The position numbers were made by a program, and so were the translations under genes. From contig NZ_BJWG01000009.1 in the NCBI RefSeq assembly GCF_007990245.1, positions 96,642 through 160,641 of the forward strand: a DNA stretch of 64,000 bases, written 5' to 3'. Below, in pieces: positions 41,746-50,690 of the stretch. Below the pieces are notes generated by a model. The model worked only from the letters and a program-made list of their open reading frames with translations, was not told where the DNA came from and made no database searches. The stretch's first letter is position 1. Every line of letters begins with the position of its first letter. The stretch comes from Cellulomonas composti (GTDB lineage: Bacteria > Actinomycetota > Actinomycetes > Actinomycetales > Cellulomonadaceae).

Positions 41746-43059
41746 GTGCTGACCGCGCGGGCGCCCGACCAGCTCGACGAACGCCTCCTCGCGCTCGTCG
41801 GTCCCGCGCTGGTCGCGCGGCGCTGGTTCCCGGTCAAGGGTGTCGCGGCGGACCTCGTCGTCGTCGGCACGATCTCGTTGGTCGACCCGGCCGCGGCGGC
41901 CCCGGCGGTCGAGGTGCGCGTGCTGCTCGTGCGCGCCCGCGCCGGCGCGGTGGACGCGTTGCTGCAGGTCCCGCTCGCGGTGCTCGCCCCCGGCGAGCTC
42001 GCGCCGGACCCGCTCGGCGAGCTCGACGGCCGCACGGTCGTCGACGCGGTCGCGCACCCCGCGTTCCTGCGGGCCTGGCTGGCCGCGGCGACGGGCCCGG
42101 GCGGCACCGCGGCGCGCGTACCGCTCGACGAGGTGCGTCCGATCACGGGTGAGCAGTCGAACTCGTCGGTGGTCCTCGGCGCCGCAGGCGACCCGGACCG
42201 CGGCATCCTCAAGGTCGTCCGCGCGCTGCAGGCCGGCGCCAACCCGGACATCGACGTGCCGCGCCGGCTGGCCGAGGTCGGCGACGACGACGTCCCGGCA
42301 CCGCGCGCGTGGCTGCAGGCGACCTGGACGGGACCGGACGGCGCGCCGGTCGTCGGGGACCTCGGGGTCGTGAGCGCGTTCGTCGAGGGCGCGCAGGACG
42401 GCTTCGAGCTCGCGTGCGCGATGGCCGGGCGGCACGAGTCGTTCGCGGACCTGGCCCGCGAGCTGGGCGCCGTCACGGCGCGGCTGCACGACGCCCTCGC
42501 GCGGGTCTACCCGACCGCCGCGGACGACGACGGCCCCGCACGCCTGGCCGGCGCCCTGCACGACCGGTTCGCGTGGGCCCTGGCCGCGGTCCCCGAGCTC
42601 GAGCCGTTCCGCGCCGGCGTCGAGGCGACGTGCGCCCGGGTCGCCGCGCTGCCGTCCACTCCACCGCGCCAGCGCGTGCACGGTGACCTGCACCTCGGGC
42701 AGGTGCTGCGCGCGAGCGGCCGCTGGCTCGTGCTCGACTTCGAGGGCGAGCCGCTGGCCCCGCTCGAGGCCCGCGTCCGCCCCGACCTCGCCGTGCGCGA
42801 CGTCGCCGGGCTGCTGCGCTCGTTCGACTACGCCGCCGCGGTGGGCGGTCTCACGGGCGAGGACGCCGCGGCGTGGACGTCGGCGGCCCGCGCGGCACTG
42901 CACGCCGGGTACGCGTCGTCGTCCGCGGGCTCGTCGGACGAGGTCCTGGTGCGCGCGCTCGAGCTCGACAAGACCCTCTACGAGGCCGTCTACGAGTCCC
43001 GCAACCGCCCGACCTGGCTCCCCATCCCCCTGGCCGGCCTGCACCGCCTCACCTCCTGA
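41746..43059 (+). CDS. mak: Maltokinase (Mak/Pep2)
   Basis: A 437-residue kinase that makes maltose-1-phosphate from maltose and ATP, the substrate of GlgE. An N-terminal cap (1-90) precedes the APH-like kinase: EQSNSSVVLG (glycine-poor ATP loop), Lys in ILKVVRALQAGANPDID, catalytic loop QRVHGDLHLGQVLRA and metal site VLDFEGEPL. The conserved end LDKTLYEAVYESRNRPTWLPIPL is typical of Pep2. It starts one base after the treS stop. In many actinobacteria glgB follows directly; here the operon ends at a large hairpin. An SSAGSSDEV stretch before the end is encoded by the same string as one inside mnmA. Confidence 0.94.
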   Translation: MLTARAPDQLDERLLALVGPALVARRWFPVKGVAADLVVVGTISLVDPAAAAPAVEVRVLLVRARAGAVDALLQVPLAVLAPGELAPDPLGELDGRTVVDAVAHPAFLRAWLAAATGPGGTAARVPLDEVRPITGEQSNSSVVLGAAGDPDRGILKVVRALQAGANPDIDVPRRLAEVGDDDVPAPRAWLQATWTGPDGAPVVGDLGVVSAFVEGAQDGFELACAMAGRHESFADLARELGAVTARLHDALARVYPTAADDDGPARLAGALHDRFAWALAAVPELEPFRAGVEATCARVAALPSTPPRQRVHGDLHLGQVLRASGRWLVLDFEGEPLAPLEARVRPDLAVRDVAGLLRSFDYAAAVGGLTGEDAAAWTSAARAALHAGYASSSAGSSDEVLVRALELDKTLYEAVYESRNRPTWLPIPLAGLHRLTS

Positions 43060-43103
43060 CGCAGCGACCCCCAGACAGGTCCGGCGCGGCCACCCACCCG
43101 ATC

Positions 43104-43167
43104 GGTGCAGAGGTCGATGCAGCACCGGCGGGGTCTACCCGCCGAGCCCTGCATCGACGCCTGCACC
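43104..43167. terminator. Long two-tier hairpin downstream of mak
   Basis: An outer 19-bp arm (43104-43122 with 43149-43167, 17 matches) encloses a perfect 7-bp inner stem, CGGCGGG (43126-43132)/CCCGCCG (43138-43144), with a five-base loop. It lies 44 bases past the mak stop and 150 bases past the end of the opposing ROK gene, so it can block transcription from both sides. Confidence 0.75.
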
Positions 43168-43200
43168 CACGCCCGATGCCCTCCGCGCCCGACTGCCGGG

Positions 43201-43248
43201 ATAGGTGCGGGGATCGGTGCAGGGATCGGTGCGGGGATGGGTGCGGGA
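43201..43248. repeat. Four tandem 12-bp repeats, intergenic
   Basis: Units of ATsGGTGCrGGG begin at 43201, 43213, 43225 and 43237. The GGTGCAG word also forms the arms of the hairpin at 43104-43167 and recurs inverted at about 43274-43285. The region 43060-43317 is otherwise without a gene. Confidence 0.85.
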
Positions 43249-43317
43249 TCCGCGGGGTGGGGCCGCCGGGATCTGCATCCATCCGTGCACCGAGCGGGCC
43301 GGCCCCGCGGCGCGGCG

Positions 43318-44547
43318 TCAGCCCGCGAGGCTCGCCTCGGCGGGCTCCGACTTCAGGCGCGGGCGCGTGCGCGGGGCGAGCTCGGCCTGCAGCACGAGCG
43401 CAGCCCCGCCGACGGCCGCGGCCTCCGGCGCGTGCGACGAGATGCCCACGCGCACACCGTGGCTGCCGCGGGCGAAGAACGAGCGCGACAGGTGCTCCTG
43501 GATCACCGGGAGGTACAGCGAGCCGGCCAGTGCGAAGGACGGGCCCGTGAGCACCACCTCGGCGAGGTCGAGGACGTTGCACAGGCCCAGCGTCGCGACC
43601 GCGACGTAGCCGGCCGATCGCTCGAGCAGAGCCATCGGGGCTGGCGCACCGCGGGCCGCGGCGCGCGCGAGGTGCGCGAAGTCGTCGGACACCCCGCGAC
43701 CGGGCAGCTCGAGGCCTGCCTCGCGCGCCTGCGCGACCACCGCGGCCGGTCCGGCGAGCGCCTCGACGCAGCCGCGGCCGCCGCACCAGCACTCCGGCCC
43801 GTCGAGGTCGAGGCAGATGTGCCCGATCTCGCCCGCGTTGGAGCTCGTCCCGCGGTAGACCGAGCCGTCGACCAGGATGCCCGCGCCGATGCCGCTGCCC
43901 ATGTACAGCGCGGCGAACGCGGTGCCCGTCGAGACACCGCCCGACCAGTACTCGCCGATCGCCGCGGCCGTCGCGTCGTTGTCGAGCAGCACGGGCAGGC
44001 CCACCGCGTCCTCGATCGCGGTCGCGAGCGGGAACTCCGTCCACGCGCGCATCAGCGGCGGGGCGAGCGTCATGCCCGTCGAGGCCGAGATCGGACCGGG
44101 CGAGACCACGCCCAACCCGAGCAGACGGTCGCGCTCGATGCCGATCCGGGCGACGGTGGCGTCGATCTCGGCTGCGACGCGTGCGACGACGTCGGGCGGC
44201 TCGTCGAAGCCGGCGCCGGGCTGGCGCCACCGGGCGACGATCGCGCCGCCGAGGTTGGCGATGACGTAGGTGATGCCGGCGTGGTCGAGGTGCACGCCGA
44301 TCGCGTAGCGCGCGGACGGGTCGAGCTCGAGCATGACGCGCGGCTTGCCGCCGGTCGACTCGCCCTGCCCGACCTCGACGACGAGCCCGTCGTCGATCAA
44401 CCTGCGCACGACCGTGGACACCGTGGGCGCCGAGAAGGCGGTGACCTGCGTGAGCTCGACCCGGGAGATGGTCCCGGCCGCCCGGATCACGTCGAGGATC
44501 GCCGCGCGGCTGCTGACGTGCGAGCCACCGATCCCGGGGTGGGACAT
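43318..44547 (-). CDS. ROK-family transcriptional repressor (beta-mannoside cassette)
   Basis: A 409-residue ROK regulator with a winged helix at about 15-75 (ISRVELTQVTAFSAPTVSTVVRRLIDDGLV, then GGKPR). The sugar-kinase-like domain has YAIGVHLDHAGITYVIANLGG, LLDNDATAAAIGEYW and the zinc cluster CWCGGRGCVEALAG. It is divergent from the ABC-mannosidase operon and presumably represses it until a manno-oligosaccharide or mannose binds. The ATG at 44547 has GGAGG five bases ahead. An ATG at 44577 would overlap the likely -10 box TACGAT (44576-44581), so the shorter form is favoured. Confidence 0.9.
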   Translation of the reverse strand: MSHPGIGGSHVSSRAAILDVIRAAGTISRVELTQVTAFSAPTVSTVVRRLIDDGLVVEVGQGESTGGKPRVMLELDPSARYAIGVHLDHAGITYVIANLGGAIVARWRQPGAGFDEPPDVVARVAAEIDATVARIGIERDRLLGLGVVSPGPISASTGMTLAPPLMRAWTEFPLATAIEDAVGLPVLLDNDATAAAIGEYWSGGVSTGTAFAALYMGSGIGAGILVDGSVYRGTSSNAGEIGHICLDLDGPECWCGGRGCVEALAGPAAVVAQAREAGLELPGRGVSDDFAHLARAAARGAPAPMALLERSAGYVAVATLGLCNVLDLAEVVLTGPSFALAGSLYLPVIQEHLSRSFFARGSHGVRVGISSHAPEAAAVGGAALVLQAELAPRTRPRLKSEPAEASLAG

Positions 44548-44620
44548 CGAACCTCCAGTCGCGTACGGCGCCGTCATCGTAGCAATCGACCACCGGAGAC
44601 GAGTCGGACCGTACGGGGTC

Positions 44621-44650
44621 TTGATAACTTTATTCTCTTGCCTAAGAATA
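44621..44650 (+). promoter_or_regulatory. Promoter and operator of the beta-mannoside operon
   Basis: TTGATA (44621-44626) and AAGAAT (44644-44649) are 17 bases apart. Overlapping the -10 region is a perfect palindrome, TATTCT (44631-44636) and AGAATA (44645-44650), with an eight-base centre. The stretch is strikingly AT-rich for this genome and lies between the divergent ROK and binding-protein genes, as expected for a ROK operator. Confidence 0.65.
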
Positions 44651-44751
44651 GCCGTCGGAGCGGGGTGGACGCTGCGTCGGCCCCGGATCGGCAACGAAGC
44701 CCTCCACCCACGACCGGCACGCGGAGGTGCCGGACGACGAGAGGATCACCC

Positions 44752-46116
44752 ATGTTCCCTCAGCAGCAGCGGCGGCGCGGGGCACTGGCCCTGGCGGCGG
44801 GAGTGACACTGGCGCTGACGGCGGCCTGCTCGAGCGGCAGCGACGACCCGGCGACCACGCCCGACCCCACCGGCAGCTCGACCGACGGCGCCGTGGCGGC
44901 CCCGGCGGGCGAGATCACGGTCCTGACGTGGCGCACCGACCTCGTCGAGGACGGCACGTTCGACCGGTACGTGAGCGAGTTCAAGGCGAAGTACCCCGAC
45001 GTCACGGACGTCAAGGTCGAAGGCATCACCGACTACGAGGGTGAGGTCAAGACCCGGATGAACACCGAGGACTACGGCGACGTCCTCGCGATCGTGAACA
45101 CCGTCAACCCCGACCAGCTCCCCGACTTCTTCGAGCCGCTCGGCGACCAGGCCGCGATGTCGACCGAGTACCGGATGCTCGCCCCGAAGTCGTTCGAGGG
45201 GAAGTCCTACGGCATCCCCGTCGTCGGGAACACGCAGGGCATCGTCTACAACAAGAAGGTCTGGGCGGACGCCGGCATCACCGACCTGCCGACGACGCCC
45301 GACGAGTTCCTCCAGGACCTCAAGGCCATCAAGGACTCCGCCCCGGACGTCGACCCGCTCTACACCAACTACGCCGACGGCTGGCCGCTGACGCAGTGGG
45401 AGTCGCACCGCGGCGAGATCAGCGCGGACCCCGACTTCGACAACCTGTTCGCGCAGGACGACGCACCGTGGGCCGAGGGGACCGACCACTACGTGATCGA
45501 CTCGCTCCTGTGGGACGCGGTCGAGCAGGGCCTGACCGAGGCCGACCCGACGACGACGTCGTGGGAGCCGTCGAAGAACCTGCTCGGCACCGGCAAGATC
45601 GGGGCGATGGTCCTCGGCTCGTGGGCGATCGTGCAGATGCAGCAGGCCGCGACGGACTCCGGCGGCTCCGCCGACGACATCGGGTACATGCCGTTCCCGT
45701 ACCAGGTCGACGGCACGTTCCACGCGATCATCGGCGGCGACTACAACCTCGGCATCAACGTCCACTCCGACAACAAGGTCACCGCCCGGGCGTGGATCGA
45801 CTGGTTCAACCACGACTCGGGGTTCGCCGACGACCAGGGCGGCATCTCCCCGTTGGTCGACAGCCAGCTGCCCGCCAACCTCGCGGACTTCACTGCCGCG
45901 GGCGTCGAGTTCATCGAGATGAACCCGGCGCCGGCGGGCAAGGAGTCGCTGCTCAACGACATCGACAGCGCGGCGGAGATCGGGCTCTGGTCGCCCGACT
46001 ACCGCAAGGCGCTCGTCGACAACGCGCGGGGTGCGGGCGAGGGCAAGTCGAAGCAGGAGTACTTCGACAGCCTCGACGCGAAGTGGGCCGCCGCGCGGGC
46101 GACCGTGGCCGGCTGA
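44752..46116 (+). CDS. Oligosaccharide ABC transporter substrate-binding lipoprotein (family 1)
   Basis: A 454-residue lipoprotein with lipobox LTAAC at about residue 23-27 and an Asp/Thr/Ser-rich tether. The mature part is a family-1 (MalE-like) oligosaccharide-binding protein: EITVLTWRTDLVEDGTFDRYVSEF, GIVYNKKVWADAGI, GKIGAMVLGSWAI and PFPYQVDGTFHAIIGGDYNLGIN. It would bind a beta-mannooligosaccharide outside the cell, judging by the mannosidase in the same operon; affinity for the sugar itself cannot be read. GAGAGGA lies six bases before the ATG. The long open frame running in from 43105 is repeat-derived and not part of the protein. Confidence 0.92.
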   Translation: MFPQQQRRRGALALAAGVTLALTAACSSGSDDPATTPDPTGSSTDGAVAAPAGEITVLTWRTDLVEDGTFDRYVSEFKAKYPDVTDVKVEGITDYEGEVKTRMNTEDYGDVLAIVNTVNPDQLPDFFEPLGDQAAMSTEYRMLAPKSFEGKSYGIPVVGNTQGIVYNKKVWADAGITDLPTTPDEFLQDLKAIKDSAPDVDPLYTNYADGWPLTQWESHRGEISADPDFDNLFAQDDAPWAEGTDHYVIDSLLWDAVEQGLTEADPTTTSWEPSKNLLGTGKIGAMVLGSWAIVQMQQAATDSGGSADDIGYMPFPYQVDGTFHAIIGGDYNLGINVHSDNKVTARAWIDWFNHDSGFADDQGGISPLVDSQLPANLADFTAAGVEFIEMNPAPAGKESLLNDIDSAAEIGLWSPDYRKALVDNARGAGEGKSKQEYFDSLDAKWAAARATVAG

Positions 46117-46122
46117 CGAACC

Positions 46123-46163
46123 GGGCGACCGGTCCGGTTCCTCCGGGGCCGGACCGGTCGCCC
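46123..46163 (+). terminator. Perfect 15-bp hairpin after the binding-protein gene
   Basis: GGGCGACCGGTCCGG (46123-46137) pairs exactly with 46149-46163 across an 11-base loop, six bases past the stop. It probably acts as an attenuator or 3' stabiliser, making more binding protein than permease. Confidence 0.8.
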
Positions 46164-46212
46164 CGCGTCGACCCTCCCCGCGACCCGCGAACCCCTCGCA
46201 GGAGTGCACTTC

Positions 46213-47172
46213 ATGGCCAACACCTCACCGACGCTGATGCGCACGCTCAAGACCCGCCGCCTCCGACGCGAGACCCGGGACGCCCGGGTGGCCGGGCGTG
46301 GACGCCGGTCGGGCCTGCGCCTGACGCCGTACCTGTTCCTGCTCGCCCCGATCGCGCTCCTGGTGACGTTCACCTACATCCCCGTCGTCAACATGTTCTA
46401 CTACTCGTTCACGTCGTGGGACGGGCTCGACAAGACCAAGGACTGGGTCGGGTTCGACAACTACGTCGAGGTCTTCACACGGCCCGAGCTGTTCCGCGTC
46501 TTCTACGTGAGCCTGTACTACTTCGCCGCGTCGTTCCTGCAGATCGCGCTCGCCCTCTACTTCGCGACGGTGCTGTCGTTCCGCACCAGGTTCCGCAACT
46601 TCTTCAAGGGCATGATCTTCTTCCCGTACCTGATCAACGGGGTCGCGATCGGGCTGATCTTCATCTACTTCTTCAAGCCCGGCGGCACGCTCGACTCGCT
46701 GCTCGCGGCGTTCGACCTCGAGAGCCTGCAGCAGCAGTGGCTGGGCAACCCGGACATCGTCAACGTCTCGCTCGCCAGCACGAGCGTCTGGCGGTACACC
46801 GGCCTCAACTTCGTGCTCTTCCTCGGCGCGATCCAGTCCATCCCCGGTCAGGTCTACGAGGCCGCCGAGCTCGACGGCGCCAACAGGTGGCACCAGTTCC
46901 GCTACATCATCGCGCCGGGGATCAAGCCGATCATCGGCCTGTCGTTCATCCTCGCGATCGCCGGCTCGCTGTCGGTGTTCGAGATCCCGTTCGTCATGAC
47001 GGCGGGCGCCAACGGCTCGATGACGTTCGTCATCCAGACCGTGAACATGGCCTTCAAGTTCTCCAAGTTCGGCCTCGCGTCCGCGATGGCCGTGGTGCTG
47101 CTGGCGATCGTGCTGGTCGTGACGTGGATCCAGCGCCGCGTCGTCCCCGACGAGAAGGTGGACCTGTCGTGA
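46213..47172 (+). CDS. ABC transporter permease (MalF/UgpA type), mannoside importer
   Basis: A 319-residue permease with a basic N-terminus and six helices. It begins LTPYLFLLAPIALLVTFTYIPVVNMFYYSFTSWDG and has the EAA loop YEAAELDGANRWHQFRYIIAPGIKP (about 217-241), where the ATPase docks. No ATPase gene is in the operon, so a shared MsiK-type ATPase elsewhere is probably used. The ATG at 46213 has AGGAG eight bases ahead; a GTG at 46204 overlaps that site. Confidence 0.92.
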   Translation: MANTSPTLMRTLKTRRLRRETRDARVAGRGRRSGLRLTPYLFLLAPIALLVTFTYIPVVNMFYYSFTSWDGLDKTKDWVGFDNYVEVFTRPELFRVFYVSLYYFAASFLQIALALYFATVLSFRTRFRNFFKGMIFFPYLINGVAIGLIFIYFFKPGGTLDSLLAAFDLESLQQQWLGNPDIVNVSLASTSVWRYTGLNFVLFLGAIQSIPGQVYEAAELDGANRWHQFRYIIAPGIKPIIGLSFILAIAGSLSVFEIPFVMTAGANGSMTFVIQTVNMAFKFSKFGLASAMAVVLLAIVLVVTWIQRRVVPDEKVDLS

Positions 47173-47987
47173 GCGCCCTCGCCCGGACCTTCAAGTACCT
47201 GACGCTGGTCGCGGCGTGCCTCGTGACCGTGGTGCCGATCGCCGTGATCGTGCTCGGCTCGTTCAAGGGGCACCAGGAGTTCCTCACGAGCGGGCCGCTC
47301 GACCTGCCGACCGGCTTCGACCTCGAGAACTACGTCACCGCGTTCACCAAGGGGAAGATGGCGCAAGGCTTCGTGAACACCACGATCATCCTGGTGCTCT
47401 CGCTCGTCGGCACGATCGTGATCGGCTCGATGACGGCCTACGCGATCGACCGGTTCGAGTTCCGGGGACGCGGCGTCGTCCTCGCGCTGTTCCTGCTCGC
47501 GACGCTCGTGCCCGCGGTCACGACCCAGGTGGCGACGTTCCAGGTGGTCAACCAGCTCGGGCTGTTCAACACCCGGTGGGCGGCGATCGTCCTGTTCATG
47601 GGCACCGACATCGTGTCGATCTACATCTTCGTGCAGTTCATGCGCTCCATCCCCCGCGAGCTCGACGAGGCCGCGACGCTCGACGGTGCCAACCGGCTGA
47701 CGATCTTCTACCGGATCATCTTCCCGCTGCTCAAGCCCGCGATCGCGACGGTCGTGATCATCAAGGGCATCGCGATCTACAACGAGTTCTACGTGCCGTT
47801 CCTCTACATGCCGAGCCAGGACCTGGGGGTGATCTCGACGTCGCTGTTCCGGTTCAAGGGACCGTTCTCCGCCGACTGGGAGGTCATCTGTGCCGGGGTG
47901 GTCGTCGTGCTGCTCCCCACCCTGATCGGCTTCCTCCTGCTGCAGCGCTACATCTACAACGGACTCACTGCCGGGGCGACGAAATAG
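47169..47987 (+). CDS. ABC transporter permease (MalG/UgpE type), mannoside importer
   Basis: A 272-residue permease with six helices. It has the EAA loop LDEAATLDGANRLTIFYRIIFPLLKPAIATV (about 165-195) and an N-terminal YLTLVAACLVTVVPIAVIVLGSFK. It is somewhat shorter than most MalG proteins. The GTG at 47169 overlaps the upstream permease stop by four bases. It pairs with that permease to form the channel. Confidence 0.92.
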   Translation: MSALARTFKYLTLVAACLVTVVPIAVIVLGSFKGHQEFLTSGPLDLPTGFDLENYVTAFTKGKMAQGFVNTTIILVLSLVGTIVIGSMTAYAIDRFEFRGRGVVLALFLLATLVPAVTTQVATFQVVNQLGLFNTRWAAIVLFMGTDIVSIYIFVQFMRSIPRELDEAATLDGANRLTIFYRIIFPLLKPAIATVVIIKGIAIYNEFYVPFLYMPSQDLGVISTSLFRFKGPFSADWEVICAGVVVVLLPTLIGFLLLQRYIYNGLTAGATK

Positions 47988-48067
47988 CGCGACGACGAGA
48001 GGAACCAGCGCACCGCCCGGCCCGCACCACCCGGCCCACACCCGGCCGCCCACCCAGGAGCACACCG

Positions 48068-50596
48068 ATGAACACGCAGGACCTCACCGACGGCTGGACG
48101 CTCACCGCGACCTCGGGCGTACCCGACGGGCTCCCGGCCGAGCTCACGCGGGCGCTGCACGCGGGCGTCCCGGCCGCCGTACCCGGCACGAGCCACACCG
48201 CTCTGCTCGATGCCGGCATGATTCCCGACCCGTACCTCGACCGCAACGAGACCGCGCTGGCCTGGATGCGGCACGTCGACTGGCGCTACGAGCGCCTGCT
48301 GAGCCTCGCCCCGCCGGCCGACGACGAGCGCGTCGACCTGGCCTTCGACGGCCTCGACACGGTCGCGACGGTCGGCGTCGTGCAGGGCGACGGTCGCTAC
48401 GCCGAGCTCGGACGCACCGCGAACCAGCACCGCTCGTACCGGTTCGACGTGCGCCGCGCCGCCGTCGCCGGCACGGCGACGATCCGCGTGGACCTCGCTT
48501 CCGCACTGCACCACGCGCAGGCGCTCGCGACGCGCCTGGGGCCGAGACCGCTCGCCTACGACCAGCCGTACAACATGGTGCGCAAGATGGCGTGCTCGTT
48601 CGGCTGGGACTGGGGACCGGACCTGCAGACCGCAGGCCTGTGGCGACCGGTGCGGCTCGAGCGCTGGCGGGTGGCCCGCCTCGCGCAGGTCCGGCCGGTG
48701 GTCACGCTCGGCGACGACGGCACGGGCCGGATCGAGCTCCACGTCAGCGTGGAGCGCTCCGGTCTGGCGGGCGGCGACGCGCCGCTCACGGTGCGGGTCG
48801 GCGTCGGCGGGCACGAGGAGGTCGGCACGATCGCGCCCGGCCGCACCGAGAGCCGGCTCGTCGTCGAGGTGCCGGACGCACCCGTGTGGTGGCCCGTGGG
48901 GTACGGCGAGCAGCCACTCGTCGAGGCGACGCTGGAGCTCACCACCACGACGGGCGACGAGCTCGGTCGCTGGTCTCGTCGCCTCGGCCTGCGCTCGGCG
49001 CGGGTCGACCGTTCGCACGACGAGCACGGCACGCGGTTCACGCTCGTCGTCAACGGGCAGGAGGTGTTCGTCCGCGGCGCCAACTGGATCCCGGACGACC
49101 ACCTGCTCACGCGGATCACGCGCGAGCGCCTCGCGACGCGCATCGACCAGGCGCTGGGTGCACACCTGAACCTGCTGCGGGTCTGGGGCGGCGGCATCTA
49201 CGAGTCCGAGGACTTCTACGAGCTGTGCGACGAGCGCGGCGTGCTCGTCTGGCAGGACTTCCTGCTCGCGTGCGCGGCCTACCCCGAGGAGTCCCCGCTG
49301 TGGGAGGAGATCGAGGCCGAGGCCCGCGAGCACGTCGTGCGCCTCGCGAGCCACCCGAGCCTCGTCGTCTGGAACGGCGGCAACGAGAACGTCTGGGGCC
49401 ACGAGGACTGGGGCTGGAAGGAGTCACTCGGCGACCTGAGCTGGGGCGGGCGCTACGTCGGCGACCTGCTGCCGTCGGTCGTCGCGGAGCTGGACCCCAC
49501 CCGGTCGTACAGCGACAACAGCCCGTACTCCCCCGGCGCCTCGCCGGACGAGGTCCACCCCAACGACCCCGACCACGGCACGTCCCACCAGTGGGAGGTG
49601 TGGAACCGGATCGACTACGCGCACTACCTCGACGACGTGCCGCGGTTCTGCTCGGAGTTCGGGTTCCAGGGTCCGCCCACGTGGGCGACGCTCGAGCGCG
49701 CCGTGCGGCCCGCGGACGGCGTGCGGTCCAAGGCCGACCCGGTCTTCCTGCTGCACCAGAAGGCCGAGGACGGCAACGCGAAGCTCGACCGCGGCCTGGC
49801 GCCGCACCTCGGTGTACCCGACGACTTCACCGACTGGCACTGGGCCACGCAGCTCAACCAGGCGCGCGCGGTCCGGCTCGCGGTCGAGCACCACCGCTCG
49901 TGGTGGCCGCGCACGGCAGGCTCGGTCGTCTGGCAGCTCAACGACTGCTGGCCCGTGACGTCGTGGGCCGCGATCGACGGCGACGGGCGCGTCAAGCCGC
50001 TGTGGTGGGCGTTGCGCCGTGCGCACGCGCCCCGTCTGCTCACGGTGCAGCCGCGCGACGAGGGCCTCGCGCTGGCGGTCGTCAACGACACCGCGCACCC
50101 GTGGCGCGGCCACGCGACCCTGACCCGTGAACGGTTCGACGGCGTCGTGCTGGCGCGCGAGTCGCTCGTCGTCGACGTCCCGGCGCGAGCGGTGGGCGTC
50201 CTGACGCTGCCCGCCACCGTCTCGTCGCCCGACGACGCGTCGCTGGAGGTTCTCGTCGTCGGGCTGGACGACGAGCGGGCGGTGCACGTCTGGCGCGACG
50301 ACGTGGACCTCGCCCTCGACCCGGACGCGCTCGCCGCCAGCGTGGCACCCTCGTCGGACGGCTTCGAGGTCACGGTCACGGCGCGCTCGCTGGCGCGCGA
50401 CGTGACGCTGCTCGTCGACCGCCTCGACCCGGCGGCGAGCGTCGACGACGCGCTCGTGGACCTCACCGCCGGTGAGAGCGTCACGTTCCGCGTCCGGACC
50501 GACGCGGTGCTCGACCCGACCGCGCTCACGTCCTCCCCCGTGCTGCGGTGCGCGAACGACGTGGTGGTCACCGCGCTCGCCGCCGCGGGGTCTTGA
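48068..50596 (+). CDS. GH2 beta-mannosidase
   Basis: An 842-residue glycoside hydrolase family 2 enzyme that removes terminal beta-mannosyl residues from imported manno-oligosaccharides. It has no signal peptide, so it is cytoplasmic. The sugar-binding domain (1-190) has KMACSFGWDWGPDL, characteristic of beta-mannosidases. A beta-sandwich follows, then the barrel with acid/base Glu440 (WNGGNENVWG) and nucleophile Glu530 (FCSEFGFQGP). The 90-residue spacing equals that of C. fimi Man2A (429/519). AGGAG sits eight bases before the ATG. It is the last transport-linked gene of the cassette and is followed by a hairpin. Confidence 0.95.
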   Translation: MNTQDLTDGWTLTATSGVPDGLPAELTRALHAGVPAAVPGTSHTALLDAGMIPDPYLDRNETALAWMRHVDWRYERLLSLAPPADDERVDLAFDGLDTVATVGVVQGDGRYAELGRTANQHRSYRFDVRRAAVAGTATIRVDLASALHHAQALATRLGPRPLAYDQPYNMVRKMACSFGWDWGPDLQTAGLWRPVRLERWRVARLAQVRPVVTLGDDGTGRIELHVSVERSGLAGGDAPLTVRVGVGGHEEVGTIAPGRTESRLVVEVPDAPVWWPVGYGEQPLVEATLELTTTTGDELGRWSRRLGLRSARVDRSHDEHGTRFTLVVNGQEVFVRGANWIPDDHLLTRITRERLATRIDQALGAHLNLLRVWGGGIYESEDFYELCDERGVLVWQDFLLACAAYPEESPLWEEIEAEAREHVVRLASHPSLVVWNGGNENVWGHEDWGWKESLGDLSWGGRYVGDLLPSVVAELDPTRSYSDNSPYSPGASPDEVHPNDPDHGTSHQWEVWNRIDYAHYLDDVPRFCSEFGFQGPPTWATLERAVRPADGVRSKADPVFLLHQKAEDGNAKLDRGLAPHLGVPDDFTDWHWATQLNQARAVRLAVEHHRSWWPRTAGSVVWQLNDCWPVTSWAAIDGDGRVKPLWWALRRAHAPRLLTVQPRDEGLALAVVNDTAHPWRGHATLTRERFDGVVLARESLVVDVPARAVGVLTLPATVSSPDDASLEVLVVGLDDERAVHVWRDDVDLALDPDALAASVAPSSDGFEVTVTARSLARDVTLLVDRLDPAASVDDALVDLTAGESVTFRVRTDAVLDPTALTSSPVLRCANDVVVTALAAAGS

Positions 50597-50616
50597 CGGG
50601 CATCGGGACGGGCGTC

Positions 50617-50650
50617 GGGACGGGCCGCGCACGCACCGGCGGCCCGTCCC
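50617..50650 (+). terminator. Hairpin after the beta-mannosidase gene
   Basis: GGGACGGGCC (50617-50626) pairs exactly with GGCCCGTCCC (50641-50650) across a 14-base loop, 21 bases past the stop. It separates the mannosidase from the LacI-like gene. Confidence 0.75.
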
Positions 50651-50677
50651 GCACCCTGGGGAGCGCATCGGCCTCGC

Positions 50678-50683
50678 TAGGCT
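50678..50683 (+). promoter_or_regulatory. -10 box of the LacI-like gene, leaderless layout
   Basis: TAGGCT, seven bases, then GTG at 50691. This suggests the gene has its own promoter after the hairpin. Confidence 0.45.
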
Positions 50684-50690
50684 CGGGCCC

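Noticed and set aside
43105..44751. Long plus-strand frame reading into the mannoside binding-protein gene, with a GIGAGIGAGIGAGMGAG stretch
   Set aside because: The stretch is a translation of the 12-bp repeats, the frame runs antisense through the ROK gene, and the lipoprotein start at 44752 has a signal peptide and a ribosome site.
50597..50690. A frameshifted or upstream HTH for the LacI-like gene
   Set aside because: All three frames of this 94-base gap were read; none resembles a LacI HTH, and the gap is too short and contains a hairpin.
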